A stretch of DNA of 64,000 bases, taken from contig OW804095.1 of the NCBI GenBank assembly GCA_942159475.1, positions 155,078,536-155,142,535 on the forward strand, in the 5' to 3' direction. Positions 43,142-53,042 of the stretch are shown here, one piece after another; the stretch's first letter is position 1, and every line of letters begins with the position of its first letter. The notes below the pieces were generated by a model that worked only from the letters and a program-made list of their open reading frames with translations, did no database searches and had not been told where the DNA came from. A program made the position numbers and the translations under genes. Source of the DNA: Sthenelais limicola. Lineage: Eukaryota > Annelida > Polychaeta > Phyllodocida > Sigalionidae.

Positions 43142-46114
43142 TTATGATGGCTTTTCTCCAGTATGTCGCCTCATGTGCTTCCTCAGGCTTCCAGCAAATG
43201 CTGTCTTATAGTCACACACAGTACATTTTAAAGGCTTTTCCCCAGTATGTATTCTCATGTGTTCCTTCATGTGTCCAATCTGTGCTGCCCTATAATCACA
43301 CTTGGTACATTTATGAGGCTTTTCTCCAGTGTGTATTCTCATGTGTTTTTTCAGGTGTGCAGGCTGTGCTGCACTATAGTCACACTCAGTACATTTATGT
43401 GGCTTTTCCCCAGTATGTGTTCTCATGTGATCCCTCAGGTTGCCAGACTGTGCTGCCCTATAGTCACACTCAGTACATTTATAAGGCTTTTCCCCAGTAT
43501 GTGTTCTCATGTGCATCCCCAGGACTCCAGTTGATGCTGCCCTATATTCACACATATTACATTTATAGGGTTTTTCTCCAGTGTGTTTTCTCATGTGTTT
43601 CCTCAGAGCTCTTGATTGTGCAGTTGTATATCCACAAACAGCGCATATATAAGACTTATTTCCAGGGCGTGCTCTCATGTGATCCTGTAAGACTCCAGTC
43701 TGGGTTGTACTAGAGTCACTTGCAGCAGATTTATGTCTTCTTATGTGATCCCTCAGACGTCCACGCTCTGCTGCCTGATAGTCACACTCAGTACATTTAT
43801 AGGGCTTTTCTCCAGTGTGTCTTCTCATGTGTATCCTCAGGTTTCCAGAATTTGCTGTCATATAGTTACACTCAGTACATTGATAGGGCTTTTCTCCAGT
43901 GTGTGTCCTCATGTGTAACTTTAGGTTTCCAGGCTGTGCTGTCCTGTGGTCACACTCAGTACATTTATATTTCTTTTCTCCAGTATGTTTTGTCATGTGG
44001 GTTGTCAGTGCACCAGATTGCGCTGCCCTATAGTCACACTCAGTACATTTATAAGGCTTTTCTCCAGTATGTCTTCGCATATGAATCCTCAAGGTATCAG
44101 GAAATGTTGCCCCATAGTCACACTCAGTACATTTATGCGGCTTCTCTCCAGTATGTTTGCTCATATGTCTCCTCAAGGTAGCAGGCATGTTTGCCCTATA
44201 GTCACACAAGGTACATTTATGAGGCTTTTCATCAGAATGTGTTCTCATATGACTCTTCAGGTCTCTATAAAGAGTTGCCCTATAGTCACACTCAGTACAT
44301 TTATGAGGCTTCCCTCCAGTATGTGTTCTCATATGCTTCCTCAGAGTCACAACTTTTTTTGCCCTATAATCGCACATGGTACATTTATGAGGCTTGCACT
44401 CACTACTTTCAAGAGGCTTTTCCGAAGTATGTCTTCTCATGTGATCACTCAAGGATCCAGACTGTGCTGCCCTATAGTCACATACAGTACATTTATAAGG
44501 CTTTTCCCCAGTGTGTGTTCTCATGTGAGCCCTCAGGGATCCAGATTGTGCTGCCCTATGGTCACACACAGTACATTTGAAAGGCTTTTCTCTAGTGTGT
44601 GTTTTCATGTGATTACTCAGTGCACCATAGTGTGCTGCCTTATAATCACACACAGTACATTTATGAGGCTTTTCTCCAGTATGTCTTCGCATATGAATCC
44701 TCAAGGTATCAGGAAATGCTGCTCTATAGTCACACTCGGTACATTTATGAGGCTTCTCTCTGGTATGTTTGCTCATGTGTCTCTTCAGGGTGTGACGCTC
44801 TTTTGCCCTATAGTCACACTCAGTACATTTATGAGGCTTTTCTCCAGTATGTGTTTTCATGTGACTCCTCAGGTTTCTAGCTTGTGCTGTCTTATAGTCA
44901 CACACAGTACATTTATAAGGCTTCTCTCCAGTATGTTTGCTCATGTGTCTCCTCAGGGTGTGACGCTCTTTTGCCCTATAGTCACACAAGGTACATTTAT
45001 AAGGCTTTTCATCAGAATGTGTTTTCATGTGATTCTTCAGGTATCTAGCTTGTGTTGCTCTATAGTCACACTCAGTACATTTATATTTCCACTCAGGACT
45101 GTGTGTCAGCAAATGGTTTTCTAAACTACTGCTCTCGGTAAACCCTTTGACACACACACTACAGTTGTGTAGTTTCTCCCCTGTATGAGTCACACTGTGA
45201 TGCACCATACCTTCTGACATCAGTAGAGAGGGTGCACTAGTCACACTTGTAGCACTTGCTGCCTGTCCTGTCTCTTCTGTATGAGTCACACTGTGATGCA
45301 TCATGCCTTCTGACATCAGTAGAGAAGGTAGACTAGTCACACTTGTAGCACTTGCTGCCCGTCCTGTCTCCATGAGTACAGTAGGTGCACTAGTCACACT
45401 TGTAGCACTTGCTGCCCGTCCTGTCTCCATGAGTACAGTAGGTGCACTAGTCACACTTGTAGCATTTGCTGCCTGTCCTGTCTCCATGAGTACAGTAGGT
45501 GCACTAGTCACACTTGTAGCATTTGCTGCCTGTCCTGTCTCCATGAGTACAGTAGATGCACTAGTCACACTTGTAGCATTTGCTGCCTGTCCTGTCTCCA
45601 TGAGTACAGTAGGTGCACTAGTCACACTTGTAGCATTTGCTGCCCGTCCTGTCTCCATGAGTACAGTAGGTGCACTAGTCACACTTGTAGCACTTGCTGC
45701 CCGTCCTGTCTCCATGAGTACAGTAGGTGCACTAGTCACACTTGTAGCATTTGCTGCCCTTCCTGTCTCCATGAGTACAGTAGGTGCACTAGTCACACTT
45801 GTAGCATTTGCTGCCTGTCCTGTCTCCATGAGTACAGTAGGTGCACTAGTCACACTTGTAGCATTTGCTGCCTGTCCTGTCTCCATGAGTACAGTAGGTG
45901 CACTAGTCACACTTGTAGCATTTGCTGCCTGTCCTGTCTCCATGAGTACAGTAGGTGCACTAGTCACACTTGTAGCACTTGCTGCCCGTCCTGTCTCCAT
46001 GAGTACAGTAGGTGCACTAGTCACACTTGTAGCATTTGCTGCCTGTCCTGTCTCCACGAGTATGTTTTTCAGCCAACATCCAAGCCTCAATAGGGTGAAT
46101 GCGTTTGCTCCCAC
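43142..46114 (-). CDS. Poly-C2H2 zinc-finger protein, large 3' exon
   Basis: A minus-strand open frame carries 23 intact C2H2 fingers joined mostly by TGEKP(Y/H)KC linkers. It ends TGEKPS-stop at 43142. This is a nuclear DNA-binding protein by family; its target is unknown. One more finger, between the 17th and 18th, is degenerate: both Cys are Ser, the last His is Arg, and the linker is lost. The N-terminal part (about 46057-45310) is thirteen tandem 19-residue units. The frame is open from 46117, but the first in-frame ATG is at 46000. A good acceptor lies at 46125, and the frame it would feed naturally stops inside the first repeat unit. The true start or upstream exon is therefore unresolved. 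No KRAB, BTB or SCAN domain is seen. Confidence 0.82.
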   Translation of the reverse strand: MGANAFTLLRLGCWLKNILVETGQAANATSVTSAPTVLMETGRAASATSVTSAPTVLMETGQAANATSVTSAPTVLMETGQAANATSVTSAPTVLMETGQAANATSVTSAPTVLMETGRAANATSVTSAPTVLMETGRAASATSVTSAPTVLMETGRAANATSVTSAPTVLMETGQAANATSVTSASTVLMETGQAANATSVTSAPTVLMETGQAANATSVTSAPTVLMETGRAASATSVTSAPTVLMETGRAASATSVTSLPSLLMSEGMMHHSVTHTEETGQAASATSVTSAPSLLMSEGMVHHSVTHTGEKLHNCSVCVKGFTESSSLENHLLTHSPEWKYKCTECDYRATQARYLKNHMKTHSDEKPYKCTLCDYRAKERHTLRRHMSKHTGEKPYKCTVCDYKTAQARNLRSHMKTHTGEKPHKCTECDYRAKERHTLKRHMSKHTREKPHKCTECDYRAAFPDTLRIHMRRHTGEKPHKCTVCDYKAAHYGALSNHMKTHTREKPFKCTVCDHRAAQSGSLRAHMRTHTGEKPYKCTVCDYRAAQSGSLSDHMRRHTSEKPLESSECKPHKCTMCDYRAKKVVTLRKHMRTHTGGKPHKCTECDYRATLYRDLKSHMRTHSDEKPHKCTLCDYRANMPATLRRHMSKHTGEKPHKCTECDYGATFPDTLRIHMRRHTGEKPYKCTECDYRAAQSGALTTHMTKHTGEKKYKCTECDHRTAQPGNLKLHMRTHTGEKPYQCTECNYMTANSGNLRIHMRRHTGEKPYKCTECDYQAAERGRLRDHIRRHKSAASDSSTTQTGVLQDHMRARPGNKSYICAVCGYTTAQSRALRKHMRKHTGEKPYKCNMCEYRAASTGVLGMHMRTHTGEKPYKCTECDYRAAQSGNLRDHMRTHTGEKPHKCTECDYSAAQPAHLKKHMRIHTGEKPHKCTKCDYRAAQIGHMKEHMRIHTGEKPLKCTVCDYKTAFAGSLRKHMRRHTGEKPS
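45310..46057 (-). repeat. 57-bp coding minisatellite in the zinc-finger gene
   Basis: Thirteen units encode METG(Q/R)AA(N/S)[11 protein letters not shown]. They are almost identical at DNA level, with recurrent Q/R and N/S switches. The last unit runs into two longer units (MSEGM(M/V)HHSVTHT) that lead into the first finger. The repeat keeps the reading frame because 57 is a multiple of three. Confidence 0.9.
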
Positions 46115-46346
46115 AGCTCAAACCCTGCAAATATATAAAGTTGATCAGTTTACATATGACATCACAATTGTGTGAGCAATTGAAATTAAAATAGAACAAT
46201 AGGCCTATAGATAAAGTTTTGGTCCTATTTTTATGAATGGATTGATTTTCACTGGCAAACGATTTTGAACATTCACAAATTATTTGGAATTAATCAAATT
46301 TTCTATCTATATCTAAAATGGATCTTTCAATAGAGGACGGAATATA

Positions 46347-47982
46347 CCGTAGCGGCCCGTTCATAAGCCGGGACCTGTTTAAAAGCCTATCTTGAATACA
46401 GACTGGGCATTTAGCGGTCATGAAAACAATAAAAGCCTCTCTCAAATGCTCGTTTGCTTGACAGCTTATGGACCAACGGACGTCGAAAGAAATATTCCAA
46501 CCAGAAGTCATTCAAAAAATAGGAAAAATTTCAAAATGAATCGCCCAAAACAGCTTTGTATCAAAACAGCTTTCTATATCAAGCTAAGATGGCCTGGAAC
46601 TTGCTACAGACTGAGATACAGGCCATAGAATCTAGGAAACATTTCAGAAAAGCAATAGAAAACACATATAAACTATTATTAAAGAGTGAAATAAACAGTA
46701 AATGGGCCCCTCTCCCCATGAGGAGAAAATTATATTATTTCTTCTTATTACTTTAATCCTATTATTACAGGTGAAACTATAAGTGCTTTTGTTTAAACAC
46801 TGAAGACTAGGTGACACTTATTTGCCTCGATTTAATCCTGTACTGGATTGCTATGTTAGATATTTTGTTATATGTCTTAAACCTATCTAGATGATTATTA
46901 CTTAACCTTACTATGTACCTTATATTAGCCTATTACATAAATGTCAAGGGAACGGCCGGAAGATCTAGGTATAAATCCTGAACGGTACCTAGAGGCCTGT
47001 CGACCTGTTCGTCAATATAATGTAATAAGAGATGAATAAAAGATTTCTCTATTCTATTCTATTCTAAATATAAGCCGGGGGTCTCAAATATTAGGCAGGT
47101 CTGTCAGGTTAGCCTATGTCTAATAAAGAATAAAGTCAAGTAAGTCACTTTCCCTTTTATATATTGATTTAATGTACGATGGACACTGTATGGTTTCTTC
47201 TTAATTGCCATTGAGTCATGTATAATTATATGGTCTTATTGTCTAGCACCCTTGTAACTGAAACTGCATGCACCACGAAAATAATAAAAGCCTTTCTCAA
47301 ATAAAAATCTCAATAGCCCTCTTCACAAATTATTGTAGAGGTAACCGGACGTGCTAAGATACTCTCACTGCGCAGGTCATTACTGGCCAGTGGTGGCTGG
47401 AATGCGGGCACCGTACACTGAGACGGGGAGCGGGGAAGGCCCAGAGAGGGAGAGAGGGGCAGCACACACCATACCACCAGTGACCAGCTGGTCACCAGAC
47501 TTGCACAGTCCCTCTCTCTATATATACAACGCACTGTACACTCACACTAGTTCTGACCCCCTAGAGGCATACTGCAAGTCTATGCATGGTCTCTGTGTGT
47601 GCATTCGTTCCCTGTGTGCATGCTTCTTCCCACCCTATGTTTTGATGGATTCACTTGACAAAAGTTGTTATTATTATAAGATCTAGTGGGTAAAATCTAC
47701 TTAAGTTTAGGCAAAACTACTGTCAACATGTGATCTGATAATCCTGGAACAGCTATCCAGCCACAAAGCAAATTGTATTCCTAGAATAAGGAGGCAAAGT
47801 TTGACACCTATAGTGAAGGTATTAGCTAACAGGGAAGGCGACCGCAGCTAGTCCCGTCCCCGGGGCATAGTGACCACTGCAAAGTTTGTCATCAACCTAT
47901 TCGTGAAGGCCCCTATTACAAGCCTGGGCAAAAGGGACCTTGAAAGAATTAAAAGCCCGGGCTTATGAACGGGCCATTACGG
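46347..47982. mobile_element. 1.6-kb inverted-repeat transposon, TA-flanked
   Basis: The left end TACCGTAGCGGCCCGTTCAT (46345 on) and the right end (to 47984) are inverse over 25 bp with two mismatches. The outer TA may be the target duplication, as in Tc1/mariner-type elements. The interior has a LINE fragment and two copies of AATAAAAGCCT(C/T)TCTCAAAT (near 46429 and 47282). No transposase frame is visible. Confidence 0.55.
46500..47066 (+). mobile_element. LINE 3' end nested in the 1.6-kb transposon
   Basis: A frame reading NSFLYQAKMAWNLLQTEIQA and ESRKHFRKAIENTYKLL (46556-46756) matches the C-terminal end of LINE ORF2-type proteins, as at 42492. The copy ends near 47066 in TTCTA-type repeats after AATAAAAG. 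Confidence 0.6.
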
Positions 47983-47999
47983 TAATGGAAGTTTGATCA

Positions 48000-50090
48000 T
48001 TTTAAGTATTTCTCATAAGATAATTAATGATAAAATGATCGATCTAAACTGTTTTAGACTTAATTCTTCAGTATTGAAAACAGATAGCAGTTTTTACAGT
48101 TACTTATTTTGCATGTGTTTTCACCCACCAAAAATCGGCCAAGAGCAAATAGTGTTATGAATCTTGCCTAAGATCTTTCCAGTGAGATGTTCTGCCAGCG
48201 TTGCACTGTCTGTGTTTCCACTCTGGATCTCTTCCAGGCTTAGGTACTAGGGATATTTACCATTAATATATTCGTGATCGTATAAAGTACTTTTCCGCGC
48301 ATAAATATCAGTTATATCTCTAGCAGGGAGAATGGAGGAAAGAATCCATGTCTGTGTCTAGGGCCAATGGGAAATAATATTCTAAGTGTTAATCGCTCAT
48401 CCGGATATAATAATATGAAGAGAGAATACTTTTGTGAGTTCAGTTTTATTCAGAATCCATCCTAGAAGTGAGGTTGAGGTCTGTGGCCCCAACCTGATGA
48501 TACAACAATTCCTTGTGGAAGACATAATTATTTGAACAAGTAAATGAAGGTGTTTCAACATAAAATGAGGAACATGTGAATAATTATAAAGATATGATAA
48601 ATATAATATTCAACATGAAGTAGAGAATTATATTACATAAACACTGATCAGGGATGCAAGTCGGGTAAGGTAAAATAATCTGAACATTTTCCAAGGTCCA
48701 GGGGGAGGTAGATAAAGGTCCTCATGTCATATAAGGACCATGTGTGTATGTACAACAGTGCGGCCTAACTAACAGTGGGTATCTGGGTCAGTCCAAGGGC
48801 CACCTGCTGCACCCTTCCTGGAGGTCTTGAGCGAAGGACCTCGGGTATTTCCGTGACCTCCATAGACTCAATGCTAAAGACTAACGGAAATATCGGGAAT
48901 CTCACTTCAGTTATGATCTGAGGCCGCCTCTCCCCCGACAGGGATAGGCGGCTCCGTTAGCTCCAGGCTCCGTGAGAACGCTTAGATAGAGGTCTCTACA
49001 CATCACTCCCCTAATATTGTCTGTCAAATGGAATTTGGAGAAAATTTTGGTATTTAGGAGTCGATTTAGTGTATTGTATGGGACATTTGCTGACTTTTCC
49101 ATATATCTGAATTCAGTTGATAATCTGAGAACTTGCATCCCTGACTGATAGACATTAAACAATGGAATAATAACTCTCAAATGAATATTACATGAAATGA
49201 TAATATAAGAAGATAAAATCGTTCCTCTTGTTCCTAAGAGCCCTAGTGGGATCCGGGGATATTCTCCTGCCTCCTGGACTCTTTTCCGGACATGTTCCGG
49301 AGATCATCCGGACATATTCCGGACATTAACACAGCATACATAGAATCGTAACATAGCAATTACATTCAGGACATGAGGAAAACCGTTCTATACGGAACGA
49401 GATTGTTTGTTGGTTATTATGTATTTACCGCTGAATAAAGATCTTGTAAAAAAAAATTGATCGCAATGAATATGTGAGAATTATTAAACACATGTATGCT
49501 GAAATCATCCTCTCAGCATGGTACTGTGTGATGAAGCTAAACCTATAATTTGGTAGAAGTGTCGCCAGATACTAGGTGTCGCCACCTAGTAGCCCCACCA
49601 GAGACACCTGGTGGATGGATTAAATAGACAGTTGATCTCTTATACTAGCTTGCCTTTTTTTTATAACATATTTTATTTCGAGAGACAATTTCGCACCGCT
49701 GATACGTTTAATGCTTTCGAAAACAAATATTGTAATAATAACAAATCGGATATCTAATTTGAAAACTATCACTCCTCCTTGGCTTAAGGTTTGAGTTGCT
49801 ATGTCAACGATATAGAGAGCTCACACTCCAGGGTAGTCAGCGAACCTGCCTCTGCGTATGTCCCGATAATCTTGAGAGATGCAGAGACAGCCGTTCGCTG
49901 ACTAACTCCAAAGATTCTCCCGCTTCAGAAGCACATGTCTGGGTGAGTGAGAGTTTCGGCCGAGAGTTTCCCCAGTTCGCGGGAAATAACGTTTGTCAAC
50001 GCAACTCAACCCAACAGACAGCCGTAATAATTCTAAACAAGATGAAGGTAATATTTCCGGGAAAAGACAAGAACTAACCTTGGTCGCCAG
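48000..50090. other. Interval without a supported gene
   Basis: A palindromic CGCCACCTAGTAGCC-type segment lies near 49575, and imperfect inverted words recur around 48810-48960. I find no gene. The left-hand part of 49780-50090 may be leader sequence of an LTR element read on the minus strand. Confidence 0.35.
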
Positions 50091-50093
50091 AAT

Positions 50094-50251
50094 TGTTGGC
50101 AAATTGGCATAAAACAGGATTTTTTAATTGCAAAAATCCACTAAGTCTGCAGTCGCCGCCATCTTGCTTCCTGTCTTGCCGGAAGCACTGATATTTACGA
50201 CAATAAAAATTCAACATTTACGACATGTTGAGAACCAACGGACGACCAACA
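50094..50251 (-). repeat. Candidate short LTR (158 bp), minus orientation
   Basis: On the minus strand this begins TGTTGG and ends CCAACA. After four bases comes TGGCGACCAAGG, which resembles the arginine-tRNA-type primer site (TGGCGACC) of some Ty3 elements. No partner LTR was found, so it would be a partial or solo element. Confidence 0.3.
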
Positions 50252-51236
50252 TGGCGGAAATTCAGATCGATTACAGTGACATAGATACGTACGAGGGACG
50301 TAGAACTGATTCATTTGGTTTATTCTCTTACTTCTCCACAAGTCATCGGCCAGAAGACAAAATATTTAATTTAAATTTCAGTCCCTAGCTTAGATTCAAT
50401 AGATAGAGATTTATTTTTAAGGTGATCTGTTTTTCTGATGAAGAGGCCCCGCCCCCACCCCAAGGCCCAACTCAGGGGTCAAAGTAGCCTTCCTGACGAC
50501 CCTTGTACACACACTACAGACAGTCAGAGCCGTAGCTAGCATGGTTAGGGTCAAAGTACCTTTCTGCGAATTTTCAAGGCATTTTACCATACATTTATTC
50601 ATGCTTCTGTGAATTTAGCATGTTTATGCCTATAAATCATTTATTTATTCGCCAAGTTCAGCTGATAATTGGCACCCTTATTACTGGTTTGTGAGTGAAA
50701 AATTACCCCTTTCTCCGCGAAATTGGGAACAAAAAAGCGTACTTTTGACCCTTGAATGGGACGGGGAGGGAGGTTCAGCCATTGCCCTTAGTTTGGTTAA
50801 GCATTTGGAGTAAGAAATGGCATATTCTTACTGAATGTTTACGTTATTTCTGATCGAGTATTCCGTGCATTTTGACTGAGATATAAGAGCAAGGCTGCCT
50901 TTTTTTTTTTTACAAGTGTTGCTTTTTGAATGAAAGCATCTTCCAAGATGGCATCTCCTATTACAAATGAATGTAAAACCCATATAAGTGGGTGTTAAAC
51001 ATGTACAAGTATAAGGGAAAGAAGACACAACGATTTCATTTATTTTCTGCAGCAGAAAGTCCTTGTTTATTCATCAACCAATCACAAGACTCTGACGAGT
51101 CAGGTGACAGCCAATAATAATTATAACAATAAATACAGTTTCCATGGCGTCCAGCCAGGGAATGTTGGGAAGGGAACCACACACACAGAGCCTCAATTAA
51201 TAAATTAGCAGGAAAACATGGCCGCACACAGCCTGG

Positions 51237-51250
51237 TTACTATAGCAACG
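51237..51250. promoter_or_regulatory. RFX X-box-like motif near a CpG-type promoter segment
   Basis: GTTACTATAGCAAC fits the loose X-box pattern RYYNYY-N2-RRNRAC. The neighbouring sequence GGCGCATGCGTAG resembles an NRF1 site. Such pairs are common in TATA-less promoters, but no first exon is identified. Confidence 0.4.
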
Positions 51251-51609
51251 CCAGCCATGACGGCGCATGCGTAGTGAATTACTATTAACTATTAGTTCAG
51301 CTGGCCACCACCAGGCCAATAGTCACGGGGCACCACCAGGTGCATTGTAAGGTCAAGGTCATGTGCAGCAACACCAACAAGAGAAAGGAGAGAGAAAGGT
51401 AAAGAAATGAACAAGAGAAAGGAAAAGAACGGAGCGAGATAAAGGAGCGAGAGAAAGGTAAAGAACGGAGACGAGAGAAAGGTAAAGAAAGGAGCGAGAG
51501 AAAGGTAAAGAAAGGAGCGAGAAAGGTAAAGAACGGAGAGAAAGGTAAAGAAAGGAGTGAGAGAAAAGCGGAGTTCATAATCAAGGGAAAGGGGATGAAG
51601 AGAAATGAG

Positions 51610-51860
51610 GAGAGAAAGAGTAAATAAGGAAAGAAGGGAGGAGAGAAAGAGTAAATAAGGAAAGAAGGGAGGAGAGAAAGAGTAAATAAGGAAAGAAGGG
51701 AGGAGAGAAAGTAAATAAGGAAAGAAGGGAGGAAAGAAAGAGTAAATAAGGAAAGAAGGGAGGAGAGAAAGAGTAAATAAGGAAAGAAGGGAGGAGAGAA
51801 AGAGTAAATAAGGAAAGAAGGGAGGAGAGAAAGAGTAAATAAGGAAAGAGGAAGGAGAGA
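51610..51860 (+). repeat. 31-bp purine-rich minisatellite
   Basis: About eight units contain GAGTAAATAAGGAAAGAAGG; one unit lacks three bases. Flanking sequence (51380-51570) is a looser GAGAAAGGTAAAGAA array. Minus-strand open frames are composition artefacts. Confidence 0.88.
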
Positions 51861-51981
51861 AAGGTTACTGTTGATGCTGCCTGCCACCACCAGGTGTCTG
51901 AGTCACATCCGGGAGGCAGAGAGAGGGAGGCAATCCCAACATGCATTGCACTCTACCAGCTCTCAGTCTGCCATAAATTGG

Positions 51982-52224
51982 GTAACCATGGAAACACAAT
52001 GTATATATATATTAGTGTTACCATGGTAACCCACAGGTCTAAGTCAGTATATATAAATGTAACCATGGCAACACAATGTAATATTGATGTAACCATGGAT
52101 ACTTACAAGTCCATGTCAGTATATATATTATATATGTAACCATAGCAACTAAATATTGCTGTCTTCATTGGTAGCCCATGTCAGTACATATGTAACCATG
52201 GCTACACTATGTAACCAAGGTAAC
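51982..52224. promoter_or_regulatory. Cluster of seven X-box-like palindromes
   Basis: Motifs GTAACC(AT)GGAAAC-type start at 51982, 52017, 52059, 52089, 52136, 52192 and 52211. Four (52017, 52059, 52136, 52211) match GTNRCC-N2-RGYAAC perfectly, the RFX-factor X-box; the others differ at one or two bases. The spacing varies from 19 to 56 bp. The cluster may be regulatory, or a degenerate satellite that happens to carry the motif. Confidence 0.5.
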
Positions 52225-52304
52225 CTAACCACATACAACCTGCCCCCTGGGGTTAAACACTAAACACACTGTCCCAGCCTCTGCCCCCATAACTAACATT
52301 TCCT

Positions 52305-52823
52305 CCACCAGGGGGAGCCACTTATGGCAATATTATAAAACATGGCGTCGCCATCTTAAGCACAAGAAATTATCCAAGAGTAAAAAACACAGAAAACATG
52401 TGAAATTGAATAAAATAAATAAAACAAGTCAACAGTTCATCAAAAGCATCACAGTTTCATCAAATGGATCATGGGCCGATTTATTTCATGATTATTTTTT
52501 TTTTCAAATTGGCCAAACACAATAGTTGCATTTCCTGATGGCAGGGGGCGCCCCAATATAACTGGCCACCAGGCCACCAGGGGGCTCTATAGCTACAATA
52601 GACCCACAATGCATTTCCCTTCAATATTTGTCTCAGATTCTGTTCTCACAACTTTAAAAACCAAATAGTAAAGAATTTCCCGTAAAAAGCTAAAAGTGGA
52701 CTTTTCCTACAAGCAGTGCATCAGTGTAAAACCTGGCCGCATGAGGGCGTCCTAACATAATGAGGCTGAGACAGGAAGTGACGTCATAAGAGATCTGTGA
52801 TCTATCTGCCACCAGAGGGCGTT
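52305..52823 (+). promoter_or_regulatory. Cluster of CTCF-like motifs
   Basis: CCACCAGGGGGAGCC (52305), CCACCAGGGGGCTCT (52574) and CCACCAGAGGGCGTT (52809) resemble the CTCF core in one orientation. A partial site, GCAGGGGGCGCC, lies at 52541. They sit just 3' of the TMEM131 coding end. Binding is inferred from the motif only. Confidence 0.4.
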
Positions 52824-53042
52824 AGAAGATAATAAGGAACCAGTTTCCATGGTAACCAGAAAAATAAGGGAAAATCTAGATGTGGGCCTGTAATCAGCGA
52901 ATGTGTGAGGGGTGGAAGGCAGTAACCTGACACCCCTCACACCTACACTAAATAGAAGCGTCCACACAATGTAAGCATCACATTAAGTAAGTATAGGAAG
53001 AGTCCATTATACAAGGGGGGTAGGTTGTATGTATGTATGTGT

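Noticed and set aside
43144..45124. Long plus-strand frames (up to 392 codons) over the zinc-finger exon
   Set aside because: Antisense shadows of the repetitive zinc-finger coding sequence; the minus strand has clear C2H2 motifs.
45303..46175. 290-codon plus-strand frame
   Set aside because: Antisense of the 57-bp coding repeat.
47310..47686. Overlapping frames of 74 and 111 codons on both strands
   Set aside because: They lie within the 1.6-kb inverted-repeat transposon and show no domain or splice support.
48490..48530. CTGATGA motif as another hammerhead core
   Set aside because: No paired stem II and no GAAA follow it.
50251..50388. ATG with good context (AACATGG) opening 45 codons
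   Set aside because: It overlaps the candidate LTR end, has no clear donor afterwards and no recognised homology; a first exon remains possible but unsupported.
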